64,000 nt of DNA from Cryptomeria japonica (lineage: Eukaryota > Streptophyta > Pinopsida > Cupressales > Cupressaceae), in contig NC_081407.1 in the NCBI RefSeq assembly GCF_030272615.1, positions 380,825,179-380,889,178 of the forward strand, read 5' to 3'. A model generated the notes under the pieces. The model was not told the DNA's origin. It searched no databases and was given only the letters and a program-made list of their open reading frames with translations. A program made the translations under genes and the position numbers. Shown here piece after piece: positions 32,596 through 44,622 of this stretch. The stretch's first letter is position 1. Every line of letters begins with the position of its first letter.

Positions 32596-35500
32596 CCAAA
32601 TCACACACATACAAATTGATGATTGTTTTATCAATTTGTGATCGATCGATGAACTTTTTCCTACCAAATGGAGATTTTTATGAAGGCTAATCATTTCAAA
32701 TGATGATCTTTTCATGATGCAGTTCATCCATTGCAAATGTCAAGATCCTCACCGAATAAGAAATTAATGAAGTTTAAAAAGAAAGAAATGCATCCAGTGT
32801 TTCCTTCTTTTTCAGTGACATCAAACATTGACAATATTAGGGACACTAAGATCGGTCATGTGGATCTTGATGAGTTATTGAGGAGGGTGAAATCGGGACC
32901 AATTTATTACAAGATGAAGCCCGCCATAAACAGTGAAATTCATCTAGTGGTCACTTTCCCCATGTCGGCTCAAAATCTAGAGTTTTTATTGTCTCTTTCC
33001 AATAGATATGATTCTACCACCAGATTAGTGAAGGATGCAGATGGGAAAACACTCATTAAACTTGATGAGGATTTCTTTGATACCATTTTCAAATGTTCTC
33101 CTATTGATCAATATGTAGATATTGACATGCAATTAGTAGTGGCATATTTTGATAAAAATTCAGAGAAATGCAACAAGAATATGAATGAAAATAGGCTAAA
33201 AAAATTTAGGCCTACAATTTCAAGATGGCTTGAAACTCTTCCTCGTTGTGACTTCATTGAGGAGGTCAATGACCTAATTAATTTTCTTAGTAGAGTAAAA
33301 GGCCTTCCAACTTCCATTACCTACCACAAATGGATGTATCAATATATTCATGTCATCGGGCAGAATAAGAAGAAGATCTTCTAGGGAAAACAAATTGCAG
33401 TTGCCCTATGTGAATAGTTGACCAAGGTGCCTACCACCTTGAAATTTTACATGAATTCTTATCTTGTCTATGCAACTGCCTCGATTAAGCATTTTTCAGG
33501 TCTATCAACAACAGGTGACAGGAGTCAAGTTCTTGTTTACAAGTAGTTTTCCCATTTAACTATCTAAAAGAGTTTACATCATTTTAGGAGGGTAAATGAT
33601 GCTTTCTTTACTCATTATATGTGTTTTTTTGACAAAGAGATTCAAAATAAAAGAGTGTCAGATGAAGCATGGAAGGTGGTGAGCGAATATGGTTGCATTT
33701 TTCTTCAATTTCCTACCTACACATATATCAGAATTGGATGTTTTGATAGAGAACCATTAATGCTCCTGAGATATCCATGTGATAAGATCATCCTTATGGA
33801 GATGGCTCATCAAATGATTTCCATCCATGAGCGTCAATCTGGAGCTCATAAAATAGGTTTGAAGTTCTCCATCTCTATAGGGAGATATTCTATCAATTCC
33901 ATCTATAAGCCTCGTGCCATGGAGGAAGAGATGAGAAAGGTGACTATGAAATTTTTCAAAGCCAATAATTTATTTTATTATAGGGGCATGAAGAATAAGA
34001 TTAAGAAGAACTACACACATATCCATCGAATTGAGGATATGTGGGTAGATTGTAGGACTAAAGAGGATATCCGTAGAATGGATTGCTTTCATTTGATAGT
34101 AGAACAAATTGAAAACTTTGATCTTGTTGATGTTCTTGAATATCTTGAAGAAGATGGTGACATTTGCGACCCTACATATGAAAGTAACAAAGTTGTTGGA
34201 TTACCTCTACCACTCATTCAATGGTCCCAAAAGGAGAACACTTCTATAAGGGCCAGGTTTTAGAAAATTCTTGATAATACCACCATTTGGTTGAATCTAC
34301 ACGGTGTATAGATGAAGCCTCTCCAAACTGAATCATTTGAAGATGATGTTGCAGGCCCAAAGGGAAAGACTTTTGAATTAAGGACCAAAAGTAGGCAAGA
34401 TCCTACAACTCCTAAGGGTCCTAAATTCAAATTCACTATTGGAAAAGGTAAATCTCAAGGTGAGTATTCAACACAAGAGACTCAAGTTCATGACGAAGTT
34501 GAGGAAGAAAAAGAAGTAGATGAAGAGGAACAAATTAAAGAGGAAGATGAACCAGAGAATGAACAAGAACAAGAAGAAGGAGAATATGATGAGGGATTGC
34601 CTGAAATCCCAAGTACTTCCTACTCTCAAATGACACATGAAGGTATTCCTTCTTCATCATGTGATATTGCAGGTACTAGTTCAATCTTTGTCACTAATAC
34701 AATTCCCTTGAGTTCTACTGTGTCAATTATTTCACAAGTTCCTAAAATACATGTTATTCCTTCCACTTCCACAAGTGAAACAACCCTTGATACACCTCAT
34801 GACAACTTAGATACTGTGTTCTTTCCTAATTTGTCTGAGATCATATCTTCTATGTTGGAAGATTTTTATAAATGCATTTCAGAAACCCAAGTTCCTCCTC
34901 AAGTTCCTTATGTTTCTAATCCACACGCCATTGTACCCTCAACTCCACCTATTGTTACTACCAACATACAATCTCAGGAGTTGGCAACTCAAGTTATGCC
35001 TTCTATAGTGGATGAAGACGCTTCTTTTCCACCATGGCTAGTGTCCACTGCTCCTAAGAGGAAGAAGCAAGCCATCTCTCCTGACGACTTTGAATTTAGC
35101 TAGTTGGTCCCTGTTAAGCCCAAGGTCACAAATAAAGCCAAGACTTTGTCTATATTAAGAATAGACCCATCCAAAGACAAGTATATAGAAATGGCCATTC
35201 CTCCTCCTAACACGGATTTGGACAAAGTACATGATACTGATTATGTTATTAAGAGAATTAATTTCGGAAAGCAAACACATGAGAGAACAATTGAAGATTC
35301 TCAAACCTTATTCCGTCATCTTGTGGCAATGTTCAATGAGGAGAAAGTCAAGAAAGATAAACTGAAGAAACAAGTAGATTAGCTCATAGAGGTCCTAATC
35401 AAGATTACCAAATCATTAGACGTAGTCGAGCTGGTCACTTCTTCAGTGGATGAACAAATTGTCAAACAAGTTGAACAAGTGAATTCTCGTGGGAGGATAG

Positions 35501-35714
35501 TTGGTGAATGGATGGATAGACTATTGAGTCAAGGAACACATCTCTTATGTTCAACAGTTACTCTTGTCAACAATTTGGAGGAGGTAAAAGTTGAAATTGA
35601 TAAAACTTTGGATTTGTTTTCAAATGAATTAGAAGCACATGAGAAAGATTTTGAATCCTGGTTCAAGTTAGAATATTTCCATCTAGATGTTCTAGTTGAT
35701 AATGGAGTAATCCC

Positions 35715-37230
35715 TATTATTATGAGGATCTGGTAACTATTGAGAGGGGGGGTGAATCAGTAGTTAAACAACTTTGATAATACTTCAAAAACACTTAAAA
35801 AACTAGTACCGGTAACTACTCAAACATACCAATTAGCAGATTTACCAAACCATTTACTCAAGTGTTCATCAACATGCAAATAAAAAAAAGATATCAAATC
35901 AACACATAAATAATTCATCCACCATATGAAAACAAATATTTTTCACGTGGAAACCCAAATGGGAAAAACCATGATGGGAATTAGCACCCACAAATATTTG
36001 TACATTCGGAATGTGCCCGGTTAAAGGCCTAGCACGGTTAGGAGCTTTATAATATGCTTGATTAAGAGAAGACCCTGTTAGGAGTCACCCGGTTAAGGGA
36101 TTTCACCTTAGCCCTCTTAGGAGCTCTACCCTGTTAGGAGTAACCCTGTTAGAGGATTTTACACTCAAGATAATGAACCACCCAGTCAAGGGATTTACAA
36201 ATAAGACCTGTTAGGATCTACCAGGTTAAGGGATTTCAATACTGTTGTAACTATTAGGGAACAACAAGGAAAATGATCTGATCACAACACTTCCTTGCTA
36301 GCTAGTACATATCATTTTGAGCTCAACTCTGCTACACACTTTCAAAATCTTCAATATGGTTCGACACAATCTTCTTCTCAAATCACCGACACAAAATCTC
36401 TTCTCAAACTTGACCTAATTACTCTTTTCAACTATGTCAGTTAAATAACCCTAACTACATTCAAAATACATTGAATTTACATTTACAACTCATCAAAAAT
36501 CATTACAGATTATTACAAAAAAAACTCAAGACAATTTCTACTGTTGAATGATCACCGCTCATCACCGCACATTGATTTGATAAGCATTCAAACCCTTGTC
36601 ACAATCTACTAAGCACTTTTCTATTTCCCAAGAAATTTGATCCTTGTACACGCTTAAACATTATCTTATCATTACACATGATTTCTGACACATCATCACT
36701 AAGTTATGAACATGATAAGATCCACCGCCAAACCATAAATCATTACAAGTTAAAGATCTGTTACCGGTATACATTCTTCTTCACAGAGTTTATGACAGTC
36801 AATCATAACTCACTTAATATACTAAATTTGCTGATGTGGTTGCAATCATAGACTCATGCCAAAGTCATAAACATATATTCCACACCTCAACATCTAACTC
36901 AACACCAATCGTCTATACCAATGTCTTGATCATTGCACTTTTCCTGCTTACCGGTATACTGTAACTTAGCAGTTTTTCTATCTAACACATTCCTCTACCA
37001 GTCAGGCTTAACCAGTAGGCCTAGATGACTTAGATGACTCAACAAACATGGTTTCCATCAATGACAACACAAATAAATTCATCAAACAACTTACAACTAT
37101 ATCATCATCATCTAGCCAATAATATCCATCAAATAACTTTACTGATTATCTTCTCATCTCATCATCATCTCCATATGCCAATAATCTCTCTATTATTGTC
37201 TTCATTAGATTTTCCAACAATATGCCAATA
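35715..37230 (-). repeat. 3' LTR of the nested copia element
   Basis: Homologous to 41178-42717. Contains GAGAGGGGGGTGAATCA near its left end and several GTTAGGAG/CCCGGTTAAGG-type repeats (36000-36240). Ends GCCAATA at 37230, next to the polypurine tract. Confidence 0.9.
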
Positions 37231-37636
37231 ATATCCCCCTTTGGCATTGACAGCAACACCAAAATAGAAATACCAAAAGCTCATCATGCAAAACTAAACG
37301 CTCACCATACATAACTGTAAGAGTTCCAGTTATGACTGTTGTACTAGATCTTCTCTGCTCTTCTCCTTCTTTGCTTTACTTCTCCCTCTATCATTCTTGT
37401 TCTCCCTTTACTTTTCTTCTCCCCCTTTGATAACAATGCCAAAGGTGCAAAGTGTCAAATTCATCTTTTGCTACTCTTGCTTCCTTCATCTCAGCTGCTC
37501 CTCCTGAGGAGTAGCCTACTTCTCATCAATCCACAATGAAAGATATTCGATTAGTCCACTAGATTGATGCTTCAACAACATCTTAGTTGACCTTCGGTAG
37601 GGGTATAACCCCTAGCTTGCTTGCTTCAACAACATC

Positions 37637-39097
37637 TTAGTTGACCTTTGGTAGGGGTAATACCGGGTTCTTTGAAATACTTATTGTACTTGTAGTATCA
37701 CAATATATGATCACTGATTCTATCATAGTCACCTTGAATCCTTCCAATACATGTCTCATCCATATAGCTTGTGTACATATCATGGATGCAACCACATACT
37801 CTGCTTCTATTGTAGACTGAGAAATACAACTTTTTTTCTTACTGGTCCAAGATACCAGTCTTCCTCCTAGAAAGAATGTGCCACCGGTTTTTCTCTTCCG
37901 ATCATCTATGTTACCTGCCCAATCAACATCCATGAATACCTTCAAAGAGAAGTTGCCTTTGTATGGATTCCATAATCCATAACCAATAGTTCCTCTAAGA
38001 TACCTGAAAATTCTCTTCACTGCAACCATATGAGTATCTTTAGGATAATTTTAAAATCTTGCCACTATACCAACTGCATGAGCAATGTTTGTTCTGTTAT
38101 GAACAACATAGTTTAGTTTTCCAATCATGGAACTATACTCAGTTTTATTAACTAGATTTGAATCATCTTTCTTTGATAATCTGCAACTAGTAACCATAGA
38201 GGTTCCAATCGGTTTAAAATCTTCCATTCCAAAAAGTTTCAATAGCTCCTTCACATACTTGGATTGACTGATAAAGATACCACCTTTCATCTGTTGGACC
38301 TGGAAACCAATTAGAAATTTAATCTCATCTATCAGAGACATCTCAAACTCCTTTTTCATATCTTCTGCAAAATTTAGACTCATATCATCATCTCCTCCAA
38401 ATATGATATCATCAACAAATACTTCTATAATTAATAATTTGTCTCCTTCAATCTCTAGGTAAATGTTGTTGTCCTCACTGGTTCTCTGAAATCCAAAATT
38501 TATCAGGTGAGAATGGAGTTTTTCATACCATGGCCTTGAAGCTTGCTTTAATCTATATAAACCTTTATGTAGTTTGGATACCATATTCTTGTCTTCAGTC
38601 AATGCAAACCCATCTGGTTGTTCTATGCAAACTTCTTCTTCTAGAATCAAATTAAAAAATGCAAACTTCACATCCATTTAGTAAACCTTGAATCCCTTGA
38701 ATGCAACAAATGCAAGTAGCATTCTAACTCCTTCAAGTCTAGCAACCGGTGCAAAGGTTTCTTCATAGTCTTCACCTTCTTCTTGTGGATATCCTTTGAA
38801 AAACAGTCTAGCCTTGTTCCTAACCACTTCACCATCTTCATTCAGTTTGTTTCTAAACACCCACTTAGTACCAATGACATTTTTATTAACTGGTCCAGGG
38901 ACAAGTGAACAAGTGTTGTTCTTCTCTATTTGATCAAGCTCTTCATTCATAGCCTTTATCCAATCGTCATCCTTGAGAGCTTCCCTCATTGTCTTTGGTT
39001 CAACTATGGAAATCAGACAAGCGCTTTCTTTGATCTTTCTTTTTGTTTGTACTCTAGCATTCCTATCTCCAATTATCTGATCTGCTGAGTGATTCAA
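37637..39097 (-). pseudogene. Copia reverse transcriptase and RNase H
   Basis: One continuous minus-strand frame broken by two TAA stops (after KVY at about 38675 and after ARF at about 38048), both at positions where Gln is usual. Reverse transcriptase: IGTKWVFRNKLNEDGE, LYRLKQASRPWYEKL and the catalytic FVDDIIFGG, with both Asp intact. RNase H: DVDWAGNIDDRKRKTG, STIEAEYVVAS and IYCDTTSTISISKNP keep the acidic residues. The C-terminus is lost in a short duplicated tract (about 37560-37660). Without the stops this would be a near-complete RT-RNase H module. Confidence 0.9.
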
Positions 39098-39849
39098 CTA
39101 CATACATATCTAGGTACAACCGGTTCTGGTATAGAAGTTTCTTCTTGTTCTTCATCTCCATCTTCTTCAACTATCGGTTGAGAAGTATCTTCCACACTAT
39201 TCTGCTCTGCATCATTTTGAACTTTTGGTTCAATAATCACTATCTTTTGTTCATCTACTGCATCAGACTTGCTGGTATCATCAGATTTCTTCGCAACTAG
39301 GGTTTCTGGTGAGAATGCTCTTCCACCGATTCACTTTTCCCCAAATCTCCACAATCCATTATTAGCTTTGCCAAAGTAGCAATCAAAAGTTGTCTCTCTC
39401 CAGATGTGCTCTCAAAAATGCTAAGTGAAACATGAGACTATCAAACACCTTTATTTTCCTTTTACTAAACCAGTTGAACATACCCTAATCACCATTCAAC
39501 CATAGAACTTGCTGCCAGTTCACAAATCACATCCAATTTACAGATTTGAAATGTAACTAGTCCAAAATACACTTCATAACATCATATTGCATCAAAATAT
39601 GTAGATTTGACTTACCGCACACTATTCAGCGGGTTCAGAAATGGATCTGATAATATGTTTCCCCTAAGCTTCATACATAGCTTAGTTTATCGATGAAGGA
39701 TTCTCCACACCAAGTGAAGAATTGGATTCCTCCAATGATTTCTCCTCACTTTTCTTCTTCCATATCTTATTCATCTCACTTCTGGTTTCTTCCACATCTA
39801 CTTTCTTCTTTCCTTTCTGGTCAACAAACTGATTAACCGGTTGTTCATT

Positions 39850-41050
39850 CTAGCTCTAAAAAAATTTGCAAGGTGTCTCAGTTTGTGACAATGGAAACAT
39901 GCCATTTCAGATGCTCTCTAGGGTCCAACATTGCCTCTACCAGTTCTTCTTTGACAATTCATAGCAAAATGTCCATAATTGTGACAGATTGAACATGTCA
40001 CATTCCATCTATTCTCCATTTCATATGGACTAGACCGGTTCACATAAGGTCTCTGCCAAGTACAGTTTCTCCAGTCATTGTAAGATCTCTGCCAAGTAGG
40101 GTTTCTCTAGTCATTGTAAGATCTCTACCAAGTAGGTTTTCTTTGGTTATTGTAAGATCTTTGTCATTCGCTATTAGACCTCTGGTCCATGTAAGATCTT
40201 TGATTCTTCACTCTTGACTTGCACTCAATAGCTCTATGCCCATTCTTGTTGCAATTGAAGCAATATCCATTAAAAGTACCAGGCTTATATCCTTCATATG
40301 CATTAGGTCTATATCCATCAAAATTAATGGATCTACTTCTACAAACATTTGCAATATGACCTACCTTATGACAGTTAAAACATACTGGTTTGTAGGTTCT
40401 CTTACCGATGTTCTTCTTTTTGGTCTTTGGTGCAGATTTGGCTTCATGAAAAGTGACCTTAGTATCTAATGACTCTCATTGTTCAAAGGTTGTGTATCCC
40501 AAGCCATTTGTATCTCCATTCTACCTTTGTATCTGAATATGCTCATCAAGCATAGCAGTGCTCTTGTTCAATTTAGTTAGTAACTCATTTGCATCACCAA
40601 ACTCCTTGGTAAGTTCCTCATTCTTATTTGTAAGACTTTCTCTAAGATACATCGCCATGTCTAGATCAACTTGTATTTCCTCTTTTTCTTATTTTTCCTC
40701 TTGAAGTTGTGCATGGAAGTTACCAATCTCTCGGTTCAACTTTATGATCTCATGCTCCTTATCTCTTATTGTGTCTTCAGTTGTCCTTCTGGCTTCCAAC
40801 TCTTGACTCATCCTGATGGTAAGGGCTTCCAACTCTCTCCTTAGATTTATCTTATTATCATTCAACTTTTATACCTCATTAACCAAGGCATCAATGTTTG
40901 CTTCATTAGATGAACTTCTTTCACTGAGTTCCGACAACTGCTCAGCCAATTATTTTCTCTTAGCCAATGAAGCTTTGTACTTTACCTTTAGCTCACCGTG
41001 GTCTTCTTCAGATTCTACAAGCCTGTGTGAAATCTCTTTGTAACTCATTG
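39850..41050 (-). pseudogene. Copia gag remnant: coiled coil and multiple zinc knuckles
   Basis: From about 41048 leftward: a Glu/Lys-rich coiled coil (to about 40560), then CCHC knuckles CFNCHKVGHIANVC (about 40345-40386), CFNCNKNGHRAIEC (about 40222-40265) and CSICHNYGHFAMNC (about 39955-40000). A fourth degenerate one, CFHCHKLRHLAKFF, is at about 39857-39900. Between the second and third are about four tandem copies of a 12-residue repeat like RSYNDWRNPTWQ (40040-40200). Several stops are present. Nucleocapsid knuckles bind RNA. The usual N-terminal gag domain is missing. Confidence 0.8.
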
Positions 41051-41177
41051 AACCTTACCTCATGCTAGCCTTAAGGATCTTTCCCAACCGGTTAAGCCTT
41101 TAAGGGAGTTAGGCTCGGATCTTTGCCTCAAGCGGTTAAGCTTCTTCACAAAGAGGACCTAGTACTCTGATACCAAT

Positions 41178-42717
41178 TGTTATTATGAGGATCCGTTAAC
41201 TACTGAGAGGAGGGGTGGTGGTGAATCAGTAGTTAAACAACTATGATAATACTTCAAAAACACTTCAAAAACTAGTACTGATAACTACTCAAACATACCG
41301 GTTAGCAGATTTACCAAACCATTCACTCAAGTGTTCATCAACATGTAAATAAAGTAAAGATATCAAATCAACACATAAAAAATTCATCCACCATATGAAC
41401 ACAAACATTTTTCACATGGAAACCTAAATGCAAAAAACCACAGTGGGAATTAGCACCCACAAATATTTGCACTCTTTCAGAATGCGCCCGGTTAAGGGCC
41501 TAGCCTAGTTAGGGGCTTTACAATATGCACGATTAAGAGAACACCCTATTAGGAGTCACCCGATTAAGGAATTTCACCTTATCCCTATTAGGAGATCTAC
41601 CCTATTAGGAGTAACCTTGTTAGAGGATTTTAAACTCAAGCTAATGAGCCACCCGGTCAAGGGATTTACAAATAAGGCCTGTTAGGATCTACCTGGTTAA
41701 GGGATTTCAATACTGTTGTAACTGTTAGGGAACAACAGGGCAAATGATCTGATCACAACACTTCCTTGCTTTCTACTACAGATCCTTTTCAACTCAACTC
41801 TGCTACACACATGCAGATTCTTCAATCTGGTTTGACACACTCTTCTTCTCAAATTACCGACACAAAATCTCTTCTCAAACTTGACCTAATACACTTTTCA
41901 ACTAGGTCAGTTACATAACCCTAACTACATTCAAAATACATTGAATTTACATTTATAGATCATCACAGATCATCACAAATCATTATAGATCATTACAACA
42001 AATTTCAAGACAATTTCTATCGTTGAATGATCACCTCTCATCACCGCATATCGATTTGATAAGCATTCAAACCCTTGTCACATTCTACTAAGCACTTTGT
42101 TGTTTCCCAAGAAATCTTATCCTTGTACATGCTTAAACACCATCTTATCAATACACATGGTTTCTGGCATGTCATCACTAAGTTATGAACATGATAAGAT
42201 GCACCACCAAACCATAAATCATTATCGGTTAAAGATCTGTTACCGGTATACATTCTTCTTCATAGAGTTTATGTCAGTCAATCATAACTCAATATACTGA
42301 ATTTACTAATGCGGTTGCAATCACAGACTCATGCCTAATTTATAAACATATATTCCACACCGCAACATCTAACTCAATACCAATCATCTATACCGGTGTC
42401 TTGATCATTGCATTGTTCCTGCTTACCAATATACTACAACTTAGCATTTTTGTTGTCTAACACATTCCTCTATCGGTCAGGCTTTACCGGTAGGCCTAGA
42501 TGACTCAACAAACATGGTTGCCATAAATAACACAAATAAAGTCATCAAACAACTTACAACTATATCATCATCATCTAGCCAACAATCTTCATCAAATAAC
42601 TTTACCGGTTATACCAACAATAACTTTATTGGTTATCTTCTCATCTCATCATCATCTCCATATGCCAATAATCTCTCCATTATTGTCTTCATCAAATATG
42701 CCAACAATATGCCAATA
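41178..42717 (-). repeat. 5' LTR of the nested copia element
   Basis: Begins TGTTATTATGAGGATCC on the + strand, directly after the primer-binding site (TCTGATACCAA), and ends GCCAATA before the ATCCC duplication. Confidence 0.9.
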
Positions 42718-43197
42718 ATCCCTTAAAGGGATATGTACGTTGAACAAAGAGAAATTCTAGAACATCAAATGAACACAATAGAAGTCCTTATCAAAGATTT
42801 GAGAAAAACACAAAAAGAATGTAATGACAAAGGGATGAAAATCATTGAGAATATGTCAGCTCTTCCTTGCATTTTTCTTGATGAGAATTAGAAGCCCCTT
42901 CATAAAGACATCATCATCAAAGAATTTAGTCTACTGATTGGCAAAGAGGTTGATGAACAAACTTTCTTACTCTCATCTATTGATAAGCTAGTGGATATCC
43001 AAGTGAATCTAGATGATCTAGCCTCACTTCTGAAGAAACACAAGAAATGCTACATGAGCCTCAGCGATTCTATCACTTGGGTCAAGGTCATCACAAGTCA
43101 CACAAAAGGACCCGATTAGGAACAAATGAAAGTAGTTCTGCAAAAGTTTGAGGAGTTCATGAAGCAAGACCAGAATAAAGTGTCTCATGACACTTAG

Positions 43198-44622
43198 TTA
43201 TTTTCATAGCAAATGCATTTTTGAATAAGACATTGACACCTTTAGTGTCAATTTTGTATTTATTTTTCACACTTAGGCAATGCATGTGTCCTAAGTCAAA
43301 TAGGACTCTACCTTTGACTTGGTCACAAATTAGTTTTAACTTTCCTAGTTTCATGTTGCACCTCTCTTCTACAAATATGAGGTTTCTCATTGTAATTTGG
43401 ATCTATTATCTTTAATCTATATGTTGAAACTCTGTCGAAGTGAAGAGAAAAAGTGAAACTTTGTGTTCCTCTTGTGATTTTACAAACTTGATGAAATAAG
43501 AAGAAAGCTTTGAGATCTAGACTTTGTGTTGGATTCAGTTGTGTTTATGGTGAGAGTGTTCTTATGTCATTTTCGTTATAACTTCTTACTTACTTAAGTA
43601 AAGGTGTGTTGAGAGAATATTATTAAAGTATAGAGGCAGTAGTTAAATTGTGAACTTTGTGTCATATCTTGACTATTGTTGTTAAAATTAGGAATTGGTG
43701 ATCGTATTATCATTTTGAAGACTTTGCGCTTCATTCTGATATTTCAAGTAGAAATAACCAATACATATATATATTAAGATTTCACTTTGAAGACTTTATG
43801 CTTGATTGTGTTATTCGGGAAAAGAAATGATAACTTGAAGACTTTGAGCTTCATATTACTACTTCAACAAAAGTATTATCAAAGGTGAAGCTAGGAATTA
43901 TTTTTAAGACTTTGGGATTTATTTTAATTTTCTTAGTTAACTCTTTGGGTTACAAATTAAATTATAAAAAGTTTGATAGGATAGCAATGAATTCAAGACT
44001 TTGAGCTTGAGCACTCTTTCCAGTCCCAGAGAAGCAACAGAGGACTTTGCACCTTTACAGACACTTTGCTTCTTTTCTTATCTATATTATATTGTTCTTG
44101 CTTTCCAAGTTAATTTGTAACAAAAAAATTGTAAGAATTATTGCTGCTCTATGTTGTAACTTCTTTCATGAAAAAAGAGGAAAATAATAGCATCTATTTG
44201 AAAAAAGAGGATAAGATGATGTACCGCCCATGTTAGAATATGATTTTGAAATCTATATCTTATTTTAGTAGAATAGAGTAGTGAATCACATGGGCAGCCT
44301 TCCCTTAATAATTAGGAGAGGTTTAATCTCATGTTGTTGTGGTTGAAACCACAATTTTGTAAACTCTTCACGAGCTGACAAAATTTTCAACCAACAAAAC
44401 CAAATAATGTTAGGAATACTAATCATTAATTTGATTCTTTTTGTGATTTTTAATAGTATATTATGATTTTTTTTTGTGTTTTTTAGTTGATTAAAAATGA
44501 AATGAACAGAAAATAGTCTAATATATATATATATATATATATATAAAATAGAGCCGCCGATTTACAAAACGCAGACGTTGATTTCTTTGCACGCAAATGT
44601 CGAAACAGGGGTGTGGAGATGT
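43198..44622. other. Non-coding 3' region with a recurring GAAGACTTTG motif
   Basis: Follows the long frame. Motifs like GAAGACTTTGAGCTTCAT recur near 43717, 43789, 43837, 43905, 43994 and 44041, roughly 50-90 bp apart, each in different surroundings. An (AT)n run occupies about 44520-44544. No gene seen. It may be the 3' UTR or tail of the element that carries the long frame. Confidence 0.5.

Larger units (their letters stand above)
35715..42717 (-). mobile_element. Ty1/copia retrotransposon, non-autonomous, nested in the long frame
   Basis: LTRs at 35715-37230 and 41178-42717 (1,516 and 1,540 bp) flank a 3,947-bp interior read leftward. The 5-bp target duplication ATCCC is at 35710-35714 and 42718-42722. 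The primer-binding site next to the right LTR is TTGGTATCAGAG (minus strand, 41165-41176), matching initiator tRNA-Met. A polypurine tract (CCAAAGGGGGA) abuts the left LTR. Interior from 5': gag coiled coil, zinc knuckles, then reverse transcriptase and RNase H. The protease and integrase are not found, nor is the N-terminal gag domain, so the element could only have moved in trans. LTR divergence is moderate. Confidence 0.92.
32737..43197 (+). pseudogene. Long unrecognised reading frame, split by a copia element and carrying 11 TAG/TAA codons
   Basis: I do not recognise this protein. It runs 32737-35714 and, after the copia insertion, 42723-43197. Counting the ORF from 32731, it is 1,152 codons with no frameshift. 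Internal stops: TAG at 33382, 33415, 33544, 34261, 34309, 35101, 35380, 42889 and 43117; TAA at 33565 and 42724; none is TGA. The N-terminal half looks globular (SRWLETLPRCDF, LPTSITYHKWMYQYIHVIGQ, RIGCFDREPLMLLRYPCDKI). About 34480-34600 is a strongly acidic Glu/Asp/Gln tract. Then comes a Ser/Thr/Pro-rich linker, and the C-terminal third is Lys/Glu-rich and probably coiled coil. It is probably an element-encoded protein of unknown type preceded by the palindrome arrays; a domesticated or ORF1-like protein is possible. Confidence 0.6.

Noticed and set aside
32737-35714. Alternative genetic code (UAG/UAA as Gln) for the long frame
   Set aside because: The intact formin in the same window ends with ordinary stops and the other elements also carry TGA stops; deamination of CAG/CAA is the simpler explanation, though conserved stops in other copies would reopen it.
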